From contig NZ_FNNG01000001.1 in assembly GCF_900106765.1 (NCBI RefSeq), positions 251,774 to 315,773 of the forward strand: a stretch of 64,000 nucleotides of DNA, in the 5' to 3' direction. A program made the position numbers and the translations under genes. Positions 8,143 to 14,945 of this stretch are shown here, in pieces; position 1 is the first letter of the stretch; the number at the start of each line of letters is the position of its first letter. The notes under the pieces are model-generated. The model was given only the letters and a program-made list of their open reading frames with translations. It made no database searches and was not told the origin of the DNA. The DNA comes from Tepidimicrobium xylanilyticum. GTDB taxonomy: Bacteria; Bacillota; Clostridia; Tissierellales; Tepidimicrobiaceae.

Positions 8143-10364
8143 AAGCTACCTCCTAAAAAGGAGGTTAGCATACCCCTCATCTTGTAATCTAGGCTTGAAT
8201 ACCTCTTTGCAACTTTATTGTTAGCAATCATATTATATAGATACCTTTCTTCTCCCACCAATACCACCAATTTCTTTGCCCTCGTTACTGCTGTATATAA
8301 CAAATTCCTAGTCAATAACATAGGAGGCCCCCAATATATGGGCATTATTACCACGGGAAATTCACTCCCCTGACTCTTATGAACTGTTGTGGCATAAGAT
8401 AGCTTAAGTTCATCCAACTGGTTAAAACTGTAATCCGCCTCCTTATCATCATCAAATAATACCTTTACAATTCTTTCCTCTTCATCTATGTCTAAAATTA
8501 TTCCTAGGTCTCCATTAAAAACTCCTTCCCCCTTTTCAGCTATTCCATCCTTTACCATTTGCCATTCCAAAGAGTAATTGTTTTTAATTTGCATTACCTT
8601 ATCCCCAACTCTAAATATATTATCCCCTACTACCTTTTCTTTCTTTAGGGGAGATTTAGGGTTTAATGTATCTTGCAGATATTTATTTAAAGCATTTATT
8701 CCTACATCTCCCTTTTTCATAGGTGTTAACACTTGGATATCCTTTAAGGGATCTACTCCATAATGGTTAGGAAGCCTTTCCTTACATAGGGAAAGGATTA
8801 TTTTTACAATATTTAAAGGATTGCTTTCCTTAATAAAGTAAAAATCGCTATCCTTTTCATTTAATATGGGTCTTTCCCCCTTATTAATCCTATGGGCATT
8901 AACTACTATAAAACTTTCTTCAGCTTGGCGAAATATCTCATCTAGCTTTACCACCTTTACAATTTGGCTATCAATTATATCCCTTAATACATTGCCAGCT
9001 CCTACAGATGGCAGTTGATCCGCATCTCCTACCAATATGAGCCTAGTCCCAGGAACTATCGCTTTCAACAAGCTGTTCATAAGGAGCAGGTCAATCATGG
9101 AAGCTTCATCAACTATTATTAAGTCCGTATCAAGAGGACTGTCCTCATCCTTGCCGAAGACCATTTCCTCTTCCATATAGGAATATTCTAGTAGCCTATG
9201 GATGGTCTTAGCCTCTATTCCTGTGGTTTCCGTCATCCTTTTAGCAGCCCTTCCAGTTGGAGCAGCTAGCGTTACAGTCAAGCCCTGTTCTTCAAATATT
9301 CTTATTATGGCCTTGATTATTGTAGTCTTACCCGTTCCCGGCCCTCCTGTGATTACTATGATCCCACTTCTAATGGACTCCTTAATAGCCTGAACCTGTT
9401 TATCTGCAAAAGTTATTCCTTCTTCCCCTTCAATAATTTTTATCATCTTATCAATATCCACTTCTAAATCTTTTAGATCTACCTGAGAAAGTTCTACTAT
9501 TTTCTTACTCACATTGTTCTCCGCCACATGGTAGGGAGTATAGTAGACCTTCACCTCATGATCGGCATTTAATATATGGACTATTCCTTTTATAGCCAAA
9601 TCCCTTATGGACTCTTCAATTAAATTTTCCTCTACCTGAAGCAGTTCCTTTGCACTTGAAACTAACTCCTCTTTGGGTACATAGGTGTGACCATTGGAAG
9701 CATATTGATTTATTACATATCTAATTCCCCCTTGAACCCTGTATGGAGAATTCTTATCAATTCCCATATTTTGAGCAATTCTGTCTGCTGTTTTAAATCC
9801 TATTCCAAATATGTCCTCTGAAAGCTTGTAGGGATTTTTAGAAATTATGTTGATGGTATCCTTACCATATTTCTTATAAATTCGGATGCCATAATTAGCA
9901 GTTATGCCATATTGCTGAAGGAAAACCATTATATCCCTTAACTCTCCCTGCTCCTGAAAAGCTTCAACTATGCCCTTCAATTTTTTATCCCCAATTCCCT
10001 CTATTTCCTTCAGCCTTTCCGGATTGTATTGTATGATGTCTAAAGTATCCAACCCAAATCTATCTACGATCTTTTTAGCAGTTTTAGGCCCTATATGAGG
10101 AATTAGGCCGGAAGATAGGTATTTTTCAATGCCATTTATGGTAGAGGGAACTACTATGGATATATTGGATATTTCAAGCTGTTCTCCATAATTTGGGTGA
10201 TATACCCATTCCCCCTCTACCTTTACAGTCTCACCTATATTGATAAAGGGTATATAGCCTACAATGGTAGCCTTTCCATCGGAAGTGTTAATGCTGGCCA
10301 CCGTATAGGTATTCAATTCATTTCTAAATATGATATCTTCTACCGTTCCTTCTAAAGTCAACAA
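8133..10364 (-). CDS. recD2: RecD2-type 5'-3' DNA helicase
   Basis: Superfamily 1B helicase of 743 residues, involved in DNA repair and replication-fork processing where studied. The N-terminal OB-like region is followed by helix-hairpin-helix segments (IPHIGPKTAKKIV, IEGIGDKKLKGI, FGIGFKTADRIA). Walker A GGPGTGKTT lies near residue 340, then Walker B DEAS, motif III GDADQLPSVG, and C-terminal motifs TTVHKSQGSEF and YTAVTRAKK. There is no RecC-type partner, consistent with RecD2. The start is TTG with AGAGGAG seven bases upstream. It follows the ComK-like gene and overlaps comFC. Confidence 0.95.
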   Translation of the reverse strand: MLTLEGTVEDIIFRNELNTYTVASINTSDGKATIVGYIPFINIGETVKVEGEWVYHPNYGEQLEISNISIVVPSTINGIEKYLSSGLIPHIGPKTAKKIVDRFGLDTLDIIQYNPERLKEIEGIGDKKLKGIVEAFQEQGELRDIMVFLQQYGITANYGIRIYKKYGKDTINIISKNPYKLSEDIFGIGFKTADRIAQNMGIDKNSPYRVQGGIRYVINQYASNGHTYVPKEELVSSAKELLQVEENLIEESIRDLAIKGIVHILNADHEVKVYYTPYHVAENNVSKKIVELSQVDLKDLEVDIDKMIKIIEGEEGITFADKQVQAIKESIRSGIIVITGGPGTGKTTIIKAIIRIFEEQGLTVTLAAPTGRAAKRMTETTGIEAKTIHRLLEYSYMEEEMVFGKDEDSPLDTDLIIVDEASMIDLLLMNSLLKAIVPGTRLILVGDADQLPSVGAGNVLRDIIDSQIVKVVKLDEIFRQAEESFIVVNAHRINKGERPILNEKDSDFYFIKESNPLNIVKIILSLCKERLPNHYGVDPLKDIQVLTPMKKGDVGINALNKYLQDTLNPKSPLKKEKVVGDNIFRVGDKVMQIKNNYSLEWQMVKDGIAEKGEGVFNGDLGIILDIDEEERIVKVLFDDDKEADYSFNQLDELKLSYATTVHKSQGSEFPVVIMPIYWGPPMLLTRNLLYTAVTRAKKLVVLVGEERYLYNMIANNKVAKRYSSLDYKMRGMLTSFLGGSLWE

Positions 10365-10373
10365 CGTTATTCT

Positions 10374-10436
10374 CCTCTACCCTTATAGTTAAATAATATT
10401 ATATCATAACCAAAACTTCATTAAAAAGGGGATAGG
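10374..10436 (-). promoter_or_regulatory. Extended -10 promoter before recD2 with weak flanking inverted repeat
   Basis: TGATATAAT on the minus strand (10406-10398) matches an extended -10. The arms CCTATCCCCTT (10436-10426) and AAGGGTAGAGG (10384-10374) can pair at 9 of 11 positions. The 3' arm lies in the recD2 ribosome binding region. This is a weaker form of the layout seen at flgM and the comK-like gene. Confidence 0.45.
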
Positions 10437-10441
10437 GCAGA

Positions 10442-11023
10442 TCATTTTAAATTTGCTTGGATTTTTAATATCTCATTGATGAGTAGAGCTATATCCTGCT
10501 TGGTAGCAGGTTTTTCATATTCATTCAATAGAGAACTTTCCCTTATAACTGTAATGTTTTCCCTTTCCTTAACCAATCTCTTAACAATATGGCCATTCTT
10601 AACATGTTTATTCACCGTATCTATAGAAGATAGAGATTCTATGATATACCCGTCCGTTAATTGGATTAGCGTCTTATTCTCCTTTCTATAAACCCTATCG
10701 ATATAGTTTATATTCACATATCCAAAGGAACCATCATTTTTGCACACAGGCTTTCTTACCTTTACAGGAATAAAAACATCATCTACATTGAAGGGTATAG
10801 GGATTAGATTTTTTACATTTAATAGATTCCCATAGTATTTCTTTGTTGCCTTTAAATCCACTAAATAGAATTGACTAATTAGATTTAATATGGTCTTAAC
10901 CGTTCTTTCCATTTCATATTCCTTTCCCAATCCCGTTAGCAATAATGTACAATTTCCCTTCATATCTAGGTAAACTGGTATAAAAGCCCTTATTCCCTCA
11001 GAAAAAATTTTCTCCATATCCAT
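10442..11023 (-). CDS. ComK-like transcription regulator (tentative)
   Basis: Protein of ~193 residues. The core KKYYGNLLNVK, then IPIPFNVDDVFIPVKVRKP, then GYVNINYIDRVYRKENKTLIQLTDG resembles ComK as I recall it (RFYGxxY-xxKK, PPILxxPxxxxFFPTxS, WIxxHYVExI, VTFxNxxxL). In Bacillus ComK is the master activator of competence. The similarity was recognised by eye, so the family call is tentative. Context supports it: recD2 and comFC lie directly downstream and a sigma-factor cassette upstream. ATG at 11023 has AAGGAGG eight bases away. The gene has its own consensus promoter embedded in a 12 bp inverted repeat. Confidence 0.5.
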   Translation of the reverse strand: MDMEKIFSEGIRAFIPVYLDMKGNCTLLLTGLGKEYEMERTVKTILNLISQFYLVDLKATKKYYGNLLNVKNLIPIPFNVDDVFIPVKVRKPVCKNDGSFGYVNINYIDRVYRKENKTLIQLTDGYIIESLSSIDTVNKHVKNGHIVKRLVKERENITVIRESSLLNEYEKPATKQDIALLINEILKIQANLK

Positions 11024-11079
11024 CAATATCCCCTCCTTGACTCATTTTATCAGAACATATGTTTTATGTCAAGGAGGGG
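11024..11079 (-). promoter_or_regulatory. Consensus sigma-A promoter inside a 12-bp inverted repeat before the comK-like gene
   Basis: Minus strand: TTGACA (11072-11067), 17 bases, TAAAAT (11049-11044). Arms CCCCTCCTTGAC (11079-11068) and GTCAAGGAGGGG (11041-11030) are perfectly complementary, with a 26 base loop. The left arm covers most of the -35 element. The right arm contains the ribosome binding site, so the leader from the predicted start (~11037) is only about 14 bases. The loop also holds a palindrome, AACATATGTT, between -35 and -10. On the plus strand the repeat is followed by seven T residues and could act as an antisense terminator. Confidence 0.8.
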
Positions 11080-11084
11080 TTTTT

Positions 11085-11228
11085 TTATTTAAGCCCTGCT
11101 ATTACTTTGGAAAGTTCATTTATACTTTCCGTAAGCATATTCAGTTTCCCCTCTATTCTAACCAATAGGTAAATGGAAATGACTATGGGGAATCCTAAAT
11201 TTGCTATGTGGGTATAAATCTCTTCCAT
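11085..11228 (-). CDS. yvrJ: YvrJ family small protein
   Basis: 47 residues, starting MEEIYTHIANLGFPIVISIY. One hydrophobic segment (residues ~8-24) is followed by a charged amphipathic helix with Leu/Ile spacing (KLNMLTESINELSKVIAGL). This is the YvrJ family layout: a single-pass, probably membrane-anchored micropeptide of unknown function. The ribosome binding site GGAAAGGAG precedes the ATG. In Bacillus subtilis yvrJ neighbours the two-part sigma factor YvrI/YvrHa; here it also sits in a sigma-factor cassette. Confidence 0.85.
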   Translation of the reverse strand: MEEIYTHIANLGFPIVISIYLLVRIEGKLNMLTESINELSKVIAGLK

Positions 11229-11248
11229 AATATTACTCCTTTCCATAT

Positions 11249-11277
11249 GTTTTAAGCGGCCAAAGGCCGCTTAAAAC
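11249..11277. other. Perfect 13-bp hairpin between DUF2922 gene and yvrJ
   Basis: GTTTTAAGCGGCC and GGCCGCTTAAAAC are separated by AAA. There is no U-run on the minus strand. It probably reduces or processes transcription between the DUF2922 gene and yvrJ rather than acting as a canonical terminator. Confidence 0.7.
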
Positions 11278-11284
11278 TATAAGA

Positions 11285-11503
11285 TTAAATTTCCAGTTCA
11301 TCAATAATTGTGGTAATAATTCTAGCACTATCTGGCTCTACTATATCTCCATTAGCTGTGAAAAACACATTGCTATTCACTATTCCCTCCATTACAGCCT
11401 TAACCTCCATATCGGTTAAATCTAGTCTAGGATCGTCTATGGACAGGGTAAATTTTTTTCCCATCTCGTCTAGAAAATCCATTTCTAATTTAGCTCTTTC
11501 CAT
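11285..11503 (-). CDS. DUF2922 family protein
   Basis: 72 residues with the family pattern: an N-terminal strand (MERAKLEMDFLDEMGKKFTLSIDDPR), then DLTDMEVKAVMEGIVNSNVFF, and the C-terminal DSARIITTIIDELEI. Function is unknown. The ribosome binding site AGGAGGTGATT is near-perfect. It is sandwiched between DUF1659 and YvrJ genes, an arrangement I recognise as recurrent in Firmicutes. Confidence 0.85.
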   Translation of the reverse strand: MERAKLEMDFLDEMGKKFTLSIDDPRLDLTDMEVKAVMEGIVNSNVFFTANGDIVEPDSARIITTIIDELEI

Positions 11504-11536
11504 CTAATCACCTCCTGTAAATTTTTTATTAATGGA

Positions 11537-11761
11537 TTATTCGTTCTTTAATTGGATTTCTTCTAGCTTCTTAACTCTAAACAGTGGCAAATTTTGAAGC
11601 CCTGCCAAAGATGTGGCAACTTCATATAGATTCTCATTGTCTACTTCAGGCTTTACTTTGGAAAAGGTCTTAGATTTGATTATCTGTTTGTTTCCCTCCA
11701 TACCTCCATCTAACTCTAATTTCAGCCTTACATTTTCCTTAATATCCACAACAGCCATCAT
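11537..11761 (-). CDS. DUF1659 family protein
   Basis: 74 residues of beta-rich appearance (DIKENVRLKLELDGGMEGNKQIIKSKTFSKVKPE), then NLYEVATSLAGLQNLPLFRVKKLEEIQL. The pattern of a ligand-like strand pair followed by a helix with YxVAxxLAxLQ is typical of DUF1659. Function is unknown. GGAGGTGAG precedes two adjacent ATG codons. It lies directly after the sigma-factor gene and probably shares its transcript. Confidence 0.85.
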   Translation of the reverse strand: MMAVVDIKENVRLKLELDGGMEGNKQIIKSKTFSKVKPEVDNENLYEVATSLAGLQNLPLFRVKKLEEIQLKNE

Positions 11762-11797
11762 CTCACCTCCTTCACTTCTTATATGGAAAAAAGGAGA

Positions 11798-12352
11798 TTA
11801 TTTTACTATTATTTTTTTCAATTTGCTTAATCCCTGAGTCTTTATATTGACTACCGTCCTATAGGATATATTCAATTTATGAGCTATTTCCTGTATGGAT
11901 AATCCATTTATATAATAATCTACTACTACCTGCCTTTGCTTTTTAGTTAATTCTTTCAATCCCTTTAATAGAATTTCAGATTCTTCCTTCTTTAAAGCCA
12001 CATCCATTGGATCTTTCTCAAATCCCTCTAGAAAGTCAATGAATTCTCCATCTCCCATTTGGGAGTTTAATGAAAGATGCTGCCTTTCCTTATATTTCTC
12101 CAAATAATTGTATTTAAGCATTGTTTTTACATAGCCTAAGAACTTAACCCCTTTTGTTGGGTCGTATTCTTCAAAGGCTAATAGGATTGTTTTATATCCT
12201 TCTTGAATTAGGTCGTCATACTGGTCTAATCTATTGTAGTATTTCCTAATTGAGCTGATTATTAAGGGATTAAGTTTTAATAACAACTTTTCTTTGGCCC
12301 TAACATCTCCCCTTTTACTAAGGAATAAAAGTTCTTCTATTTCCTGATACAT
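11798..12352 (-). CDS. Small alternative sigma-70 family sigma factor
   Basis: 184 residues. Region 2 (DQYDDLIQEGYKTILLAFEEYDPTKGVKFLGYVKTMLKYNYLEKYKER) is followed by a short linker and region 4 with a C-terminal helix-turn-helix (LTKKQRQVVVDYYINGLSIQEIAHKLNISYRTVVNIKTQGLSKLKK). The size lies between ECF and SigH-type factors. It heads the DUF1659-DUF2922-YvrJ cassette and lies upstream of the ComK-like gene and recD2-comFC. Target promoters are unknown; a link to competence is inferred from position only. Confidence 0.88.
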   Translation of the reverse strand: MYQEIEELLFLSKRGDVRAKEKLLLKLNPLIISSIRKYYNRLDQYDDLIQEGYKTILLAFEEYDPTKGVKFLGYVKTMLKYNYLEKYKERQHLSLNSQMGDGEFIDFLEGFEKDPMDVALKKEESEILLKGLKELTKKQRQVVVDYYINGLSIQEIAHKLNISYRTVVNIKTQGLSKLKKIIVK

Positions 12353-12521
12353 TTCACTTCCTCCAAAAAAGAAGGCACCTTCCCAATATTCCTAGGTAAG
12401 ACAATATTAACTGGAAAGTAGAAAAAGATTAAAAGCTGAAATGACAAAGCTCAGTTGAAGAATTACATAAAATCCAAGGAAAAAGAAGGCTTATATTAAA
12501 TTAACTATTGACAATAAAATA

Positions 12522-12553
12522 AAAAAAGAGCTAAGGAAATAATCCTTAACTCC
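12522..12553 (-). terminator. Intrinsic terminator of metK
   Basis: On the minus strand GAGTTAAGGA pairs with TCCTTAGCTC (one mismatch), followed by seven T residues. It lies ~50 bases after the metK stop. Confidence 0.85.
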
Positions 12554-12604
12554 TTTTAATGCTTTGAAGATTTTATTAAATTCCTATTGGAAAAACATAA
12601 AATC

Positions 12605-13792
12605 CTAATATTCAAAAGCTTCTTGCCTAAGAATTTCAGCCTTATCCGTTCTTTCCCAAGGTAGGTCTAAATCCTTCCTGCCAAAATGACCATAGGCTGC
12701 TAAAGGCCTATAGATAGGGCGTTTTAAGTCTAAGTTCTTAATAATAGCTGCTGGCCTTAGGTCAAAATGCTTTTGTATCAATTCTTCTATCCTTTCATCG
12801 GATATTTTACCGGTTCCAAATGTCTCCACAAATACGGAAAGAGGTCTGGCAACTCCTATGGCATAAGCAATACCTATTTCACATTTATCTGCCAATCCTG
12901 CTGCCACGATGTTCTTAGCCACGTATCTGGCAGCATAGCTAGCTGATCGGTCTACTTTTGTTGGATCCTTTCCTGAAAAGGCTCCTCCCCCATGTCGGCT
13001 ATAGCCTCCATAAGTATCAACTATTATCTTCCTTCCAGTAAGACCTGCATCTCCCATAGGGCCTCCTATTACAAACCTTCCTGTTGGATTTACATAGTAT
13101 TTGGTATTATTATCCAACATATTATGAGGAACTACCTTCATTATTATGTGTTCCATTACATCTCTCTCTATGGTTTTTAAATCAATATCTGGACTGTGTT
13201 GGGTTGAAACCACTATATTCTCCAATCTTACTGGTTTACCTTCATGGTATTCAACCGTAACCTGAGTTTTCCCATCAGGTCTTAAGTATTCCAAGGTACC
13301 GTTCTTTCTTACATCCGCTAACCTTCTTGCCAATTCATGGGCCAATGAAATGGGAAGGGGCATCAATTCCTCCGTTTCATTGCAAGCAAATCCAAACATA
13401 ATCCCCTGATCACCTGCTCCTATTTGGTCAAACTCATCTTCTCCATTAAACCTGTGTTCTAAGGCCTTATTAACTCCAAGGGCGATATCGGGAGACTGTT
13501 CGTTTATAGATGTAAGGACAGCACAGGTATCAGCATCAAATCCATATTTAGCCCTAGTATAGCCTATTTCCTCAACAGTTCTCCTCACTATTTGTGGAAT
13601 ATCCACATAGCAGGAGGTGGTAATTTCCCCCGTTACCAGCACTAGCCCCGTTGTAACTGTAGTTTCACATGCTACTCTAGCATCTGGGTCCTTTGAAAGT
13701 ATTTCATCTAATATGGCATCTGAGATGGCATCGCATACCTTGTCTGGATGACCTTCTGTTACTGACTCAGATGTGAATAACCATTTTTTCAT
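12605..13792 (-). CDS. metK: S-adenosylmethionine synthetase
   Basis: Makes S-adenosylmethionine from methionine and ATP in the cytosol. 395 residues, the usual family length. Signatures include [20 protein letters not shown] at the N-terminus, [12 protein letters not shown] and [18 protein letters not shown] (P-loop-like). AGGAGG precedes the ATG. It is a monocistronic unit with its own promoter, SAM-I riboswitch and terminator, so expression should fall when S-adenosylmethionine is plentiful. Confidence 0.98.
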   Translation of the reverse strand: MKKWLFTSESVTEGHPDKVCDAISDAILDEILSKDPDARVACETTVTTGLVLVTGEITTSCYVDIPQIVRRTVEEIGYTRAKYGFDADTCAVLTSINEQSPDIALGVNKALEHRFNGEDEFDQIGAGDQGIMFGFACNETEELMPLPISLAHELARRLADVRKNGTLEYLRPDGKTQVTVEYHEGKPVRLENIVVSTQHSPDIDLKTIERDVMEHIIMKVVPHNMLDNNTKYYVNPTGRFVIGGPMGDAGLTGRKIIVDTYGGYSRHGGGAFSGKDPTKVDRSASYAARYVAKNIVAAGLADKCEIGIAYAIGVARPLSVFVETFGTGKISDERIEELIQKHFDLRPAAIIKNLDLKRPIYRPLAAYGHFGRKDLDLPWERTDKAEILRQEAFEY

Positions 13793-13837
13793 TTGAGAAA
13801 CCTCCTCGATTTATTTAAATAATAATCGTTCCAAATC

Positions 13838-13864
13838 AAAAAAACCTCTTCCAAAAGGAAAAGG
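13838..13864 (-). terminator. Riboswitch-controlled intrinsic terminator upstream of metK
   Basis: Minus strand CCTTTTCC, TTTT, GGAAGAGG, then seven T residues. It lies just after the SAM-I aptamer and before metK, and would form when the aptamer binds S-adenosylmethionine. Confidence 0.9.
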
Positions 13865-13986
13865 CAATAAAAATTCACCTCATCTTTCAGAATCTAAGTT
13901 CTGTGGGATTTAGCACCTTTGGTATAATACCCAGGTTGCCGGATTTCATCGGGCCCATTCCCTCCATCACTCTTGATAAGGCATCA
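13865..13986 (-). promoter_or_regulatory. SAM-I (S-box) riboswitch
   Basis: The minus strand begins CTTATCAAGAG, then GGAGGGAATGGGCCCGATGA and CCGGCAACC, the hallmark conserved core of S-box aptamers, followed by GGTGCTAAATCCCACAG and a closing GATGAG that pairs with CTTATC to make P1. It binds S-adenosylmethionine and should switch off metK through the adjacent terminator. Confidence 0.96.
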
Positions 13987-14011
13987 AGATTTTTATCCAC
14001 TTTTAAGACAT

Positions 14012-14040
14012 ATTTTAGCATATTAACTAAACTAAGTCAA
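14012..14040 (-). promoter_or_regulatory. Sigma-A promoter of metK riboswitch transcript
   Basis: Minus strand TTGACT (14040-14035), 17 bases, TAAAAT (14017-14012), about 30 bases before the aptamer. Confidence 0.85.
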
Positions 14041-14083
14041 AGCCTTTTTATGTTATAGTTGGATACTTAGGTACTATTAAAAT

Positions 14084-14476
14084 TTGGTTTTAATTACATC
14101 GGTATTATCAATTCAAACTACCACTGGTAAAAAAATAAATACTGCATTAGAAGAAAAGAATATGGAAATGGCTAAGGATCAGGATAGGATAGATATATTA
14201 CTAAGCCAAACAGGTGAAACATTGATAACTATAAAACAGTTTAGCCATAATCTAATAGTAAATTTAAGAACCATTGGCGGTATTTCTAAAGAAATTGCAA
14301 ATGCTTCCAATGAGGTAGCTAATAGTATAGAAACCCAAGCCCATAGTATTACCAAAATAAATCAATCTATGATAAAAAGCAATAATGAGATTATGTCAGT
14401 TTCCAAAGCAGCAATAAAAATGCCCCAATTATCTAAAAAACCTTCAATATTGCTGAAGATGGAGAATAATAAGTGA
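14084..14476 (+). pseudogene. Remnant of a methyl-accepting chemotaxis protein
   Basis: The frame opens at a TTG without a convincing ribosome binding site. It encodes ~130 residues that look like the HAMP-adjacent and early signalling helices of a chemoreceptor (ALEEKNMEMAKDQDRIDILL, then GISKEIANASNEVANSIETQAHSITKINQSM). The sensor domain and second transmembrane helix are absent upstream, and the conserved hairpin tip is missing downstream because the frame diverges and stops. It is best read as a decayed fragment. Confidence 0.65.
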
Positions 14477-14602
14477 TAAGTACAGACGATATACGCTTGA
14501 TTCTACAAATGAAAAACCTCATATTATTGTGTATTTAGTAGATATATTTAATTATTTTTGCCTAATGCGCCATATTCCTCATTTTTGCTTCTTTTTCATG
14601 TC

Positions 14603-14631
14603 TTGCAATTTAATATTATATACCTTATACT
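14603..14631 (+). promoter_or_regulatory. Promoter of tRNA-Pro
   Basis: TTGCAA (14603-14608), 17 bases, TATACT (14626-14631), 14 bases before the mature tRNA 5' end. Confidence 0.75.
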
Positions 14632-14645
14632 ATAATAGTGGTTAA

Positions 14646-14722
14646 CGGGGTGTGGCGCAGTTTGGTAGCGCACGTGGTTTGGGACCATGGGGCCGGGGGT
14701 TCGAATCCTCTCACCCCGACCA
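14646..14722 (+). tRNA. tRNA-Pro (anticodon TGG)
   Basis: Acceptor CGGGGTG pairs with CACCCCG. The D-arm is GGCGCAGTTTGGTAGCGC, the anticodon loop is TTTGGGA with anticodon TGG, and the T-arm contains GGTTCGAATCC. The CCA end is encoded after discriminator A. It is a single-gene unit with its own promoter and terminator. Confidence 0.97.
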
Positions 14723-14727
14723 TTACT

Positions 14728-14764
14728 AAAAAGAAGGATTGAAATTTCAATCCTTCTTTTTTTA
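14728..14764 (+). terminator. Terminator of tRNA-Pro
   Basis: AAGAAGGATTGAAA pairs perfectly with TTTCAATCCTTCTT, followed by further T residues. It begins within 10 bases of the tRNA 3' end. Confidence 0.92.
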
Positions 14765-14945
14765 TGTAAAAATCAACTTGTTAGTTCTTTGTAATACATT
14801 TGTAACCTAATTGATATATTTCCATTATATAATGTTAGTATAATTTGGGCATGGGGATTTTTGAGAAAGGGGGTATTTTAGGGAAAATACATAATCTTTG
14901 GACATTCGAGCTTTATGACTTATGGTATTGAAGGAGAGTGATATT

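Noticed and set aside
11030-11087. Simple terminator at the yvrJ-comK-like junction
   Set aside because: The U-run is on the plus strand, where no gene ends; on the coding minus strand there is none. The promoter and ribosome binding site coincide with loop and arm, so a regulatory reading is preferred.
14084-14476. Intact small chemotaxis gene
   Set aside because: No sensor domain, no ribosome binding site, TTG-only start and a truncated signalling helix; called a remnant.
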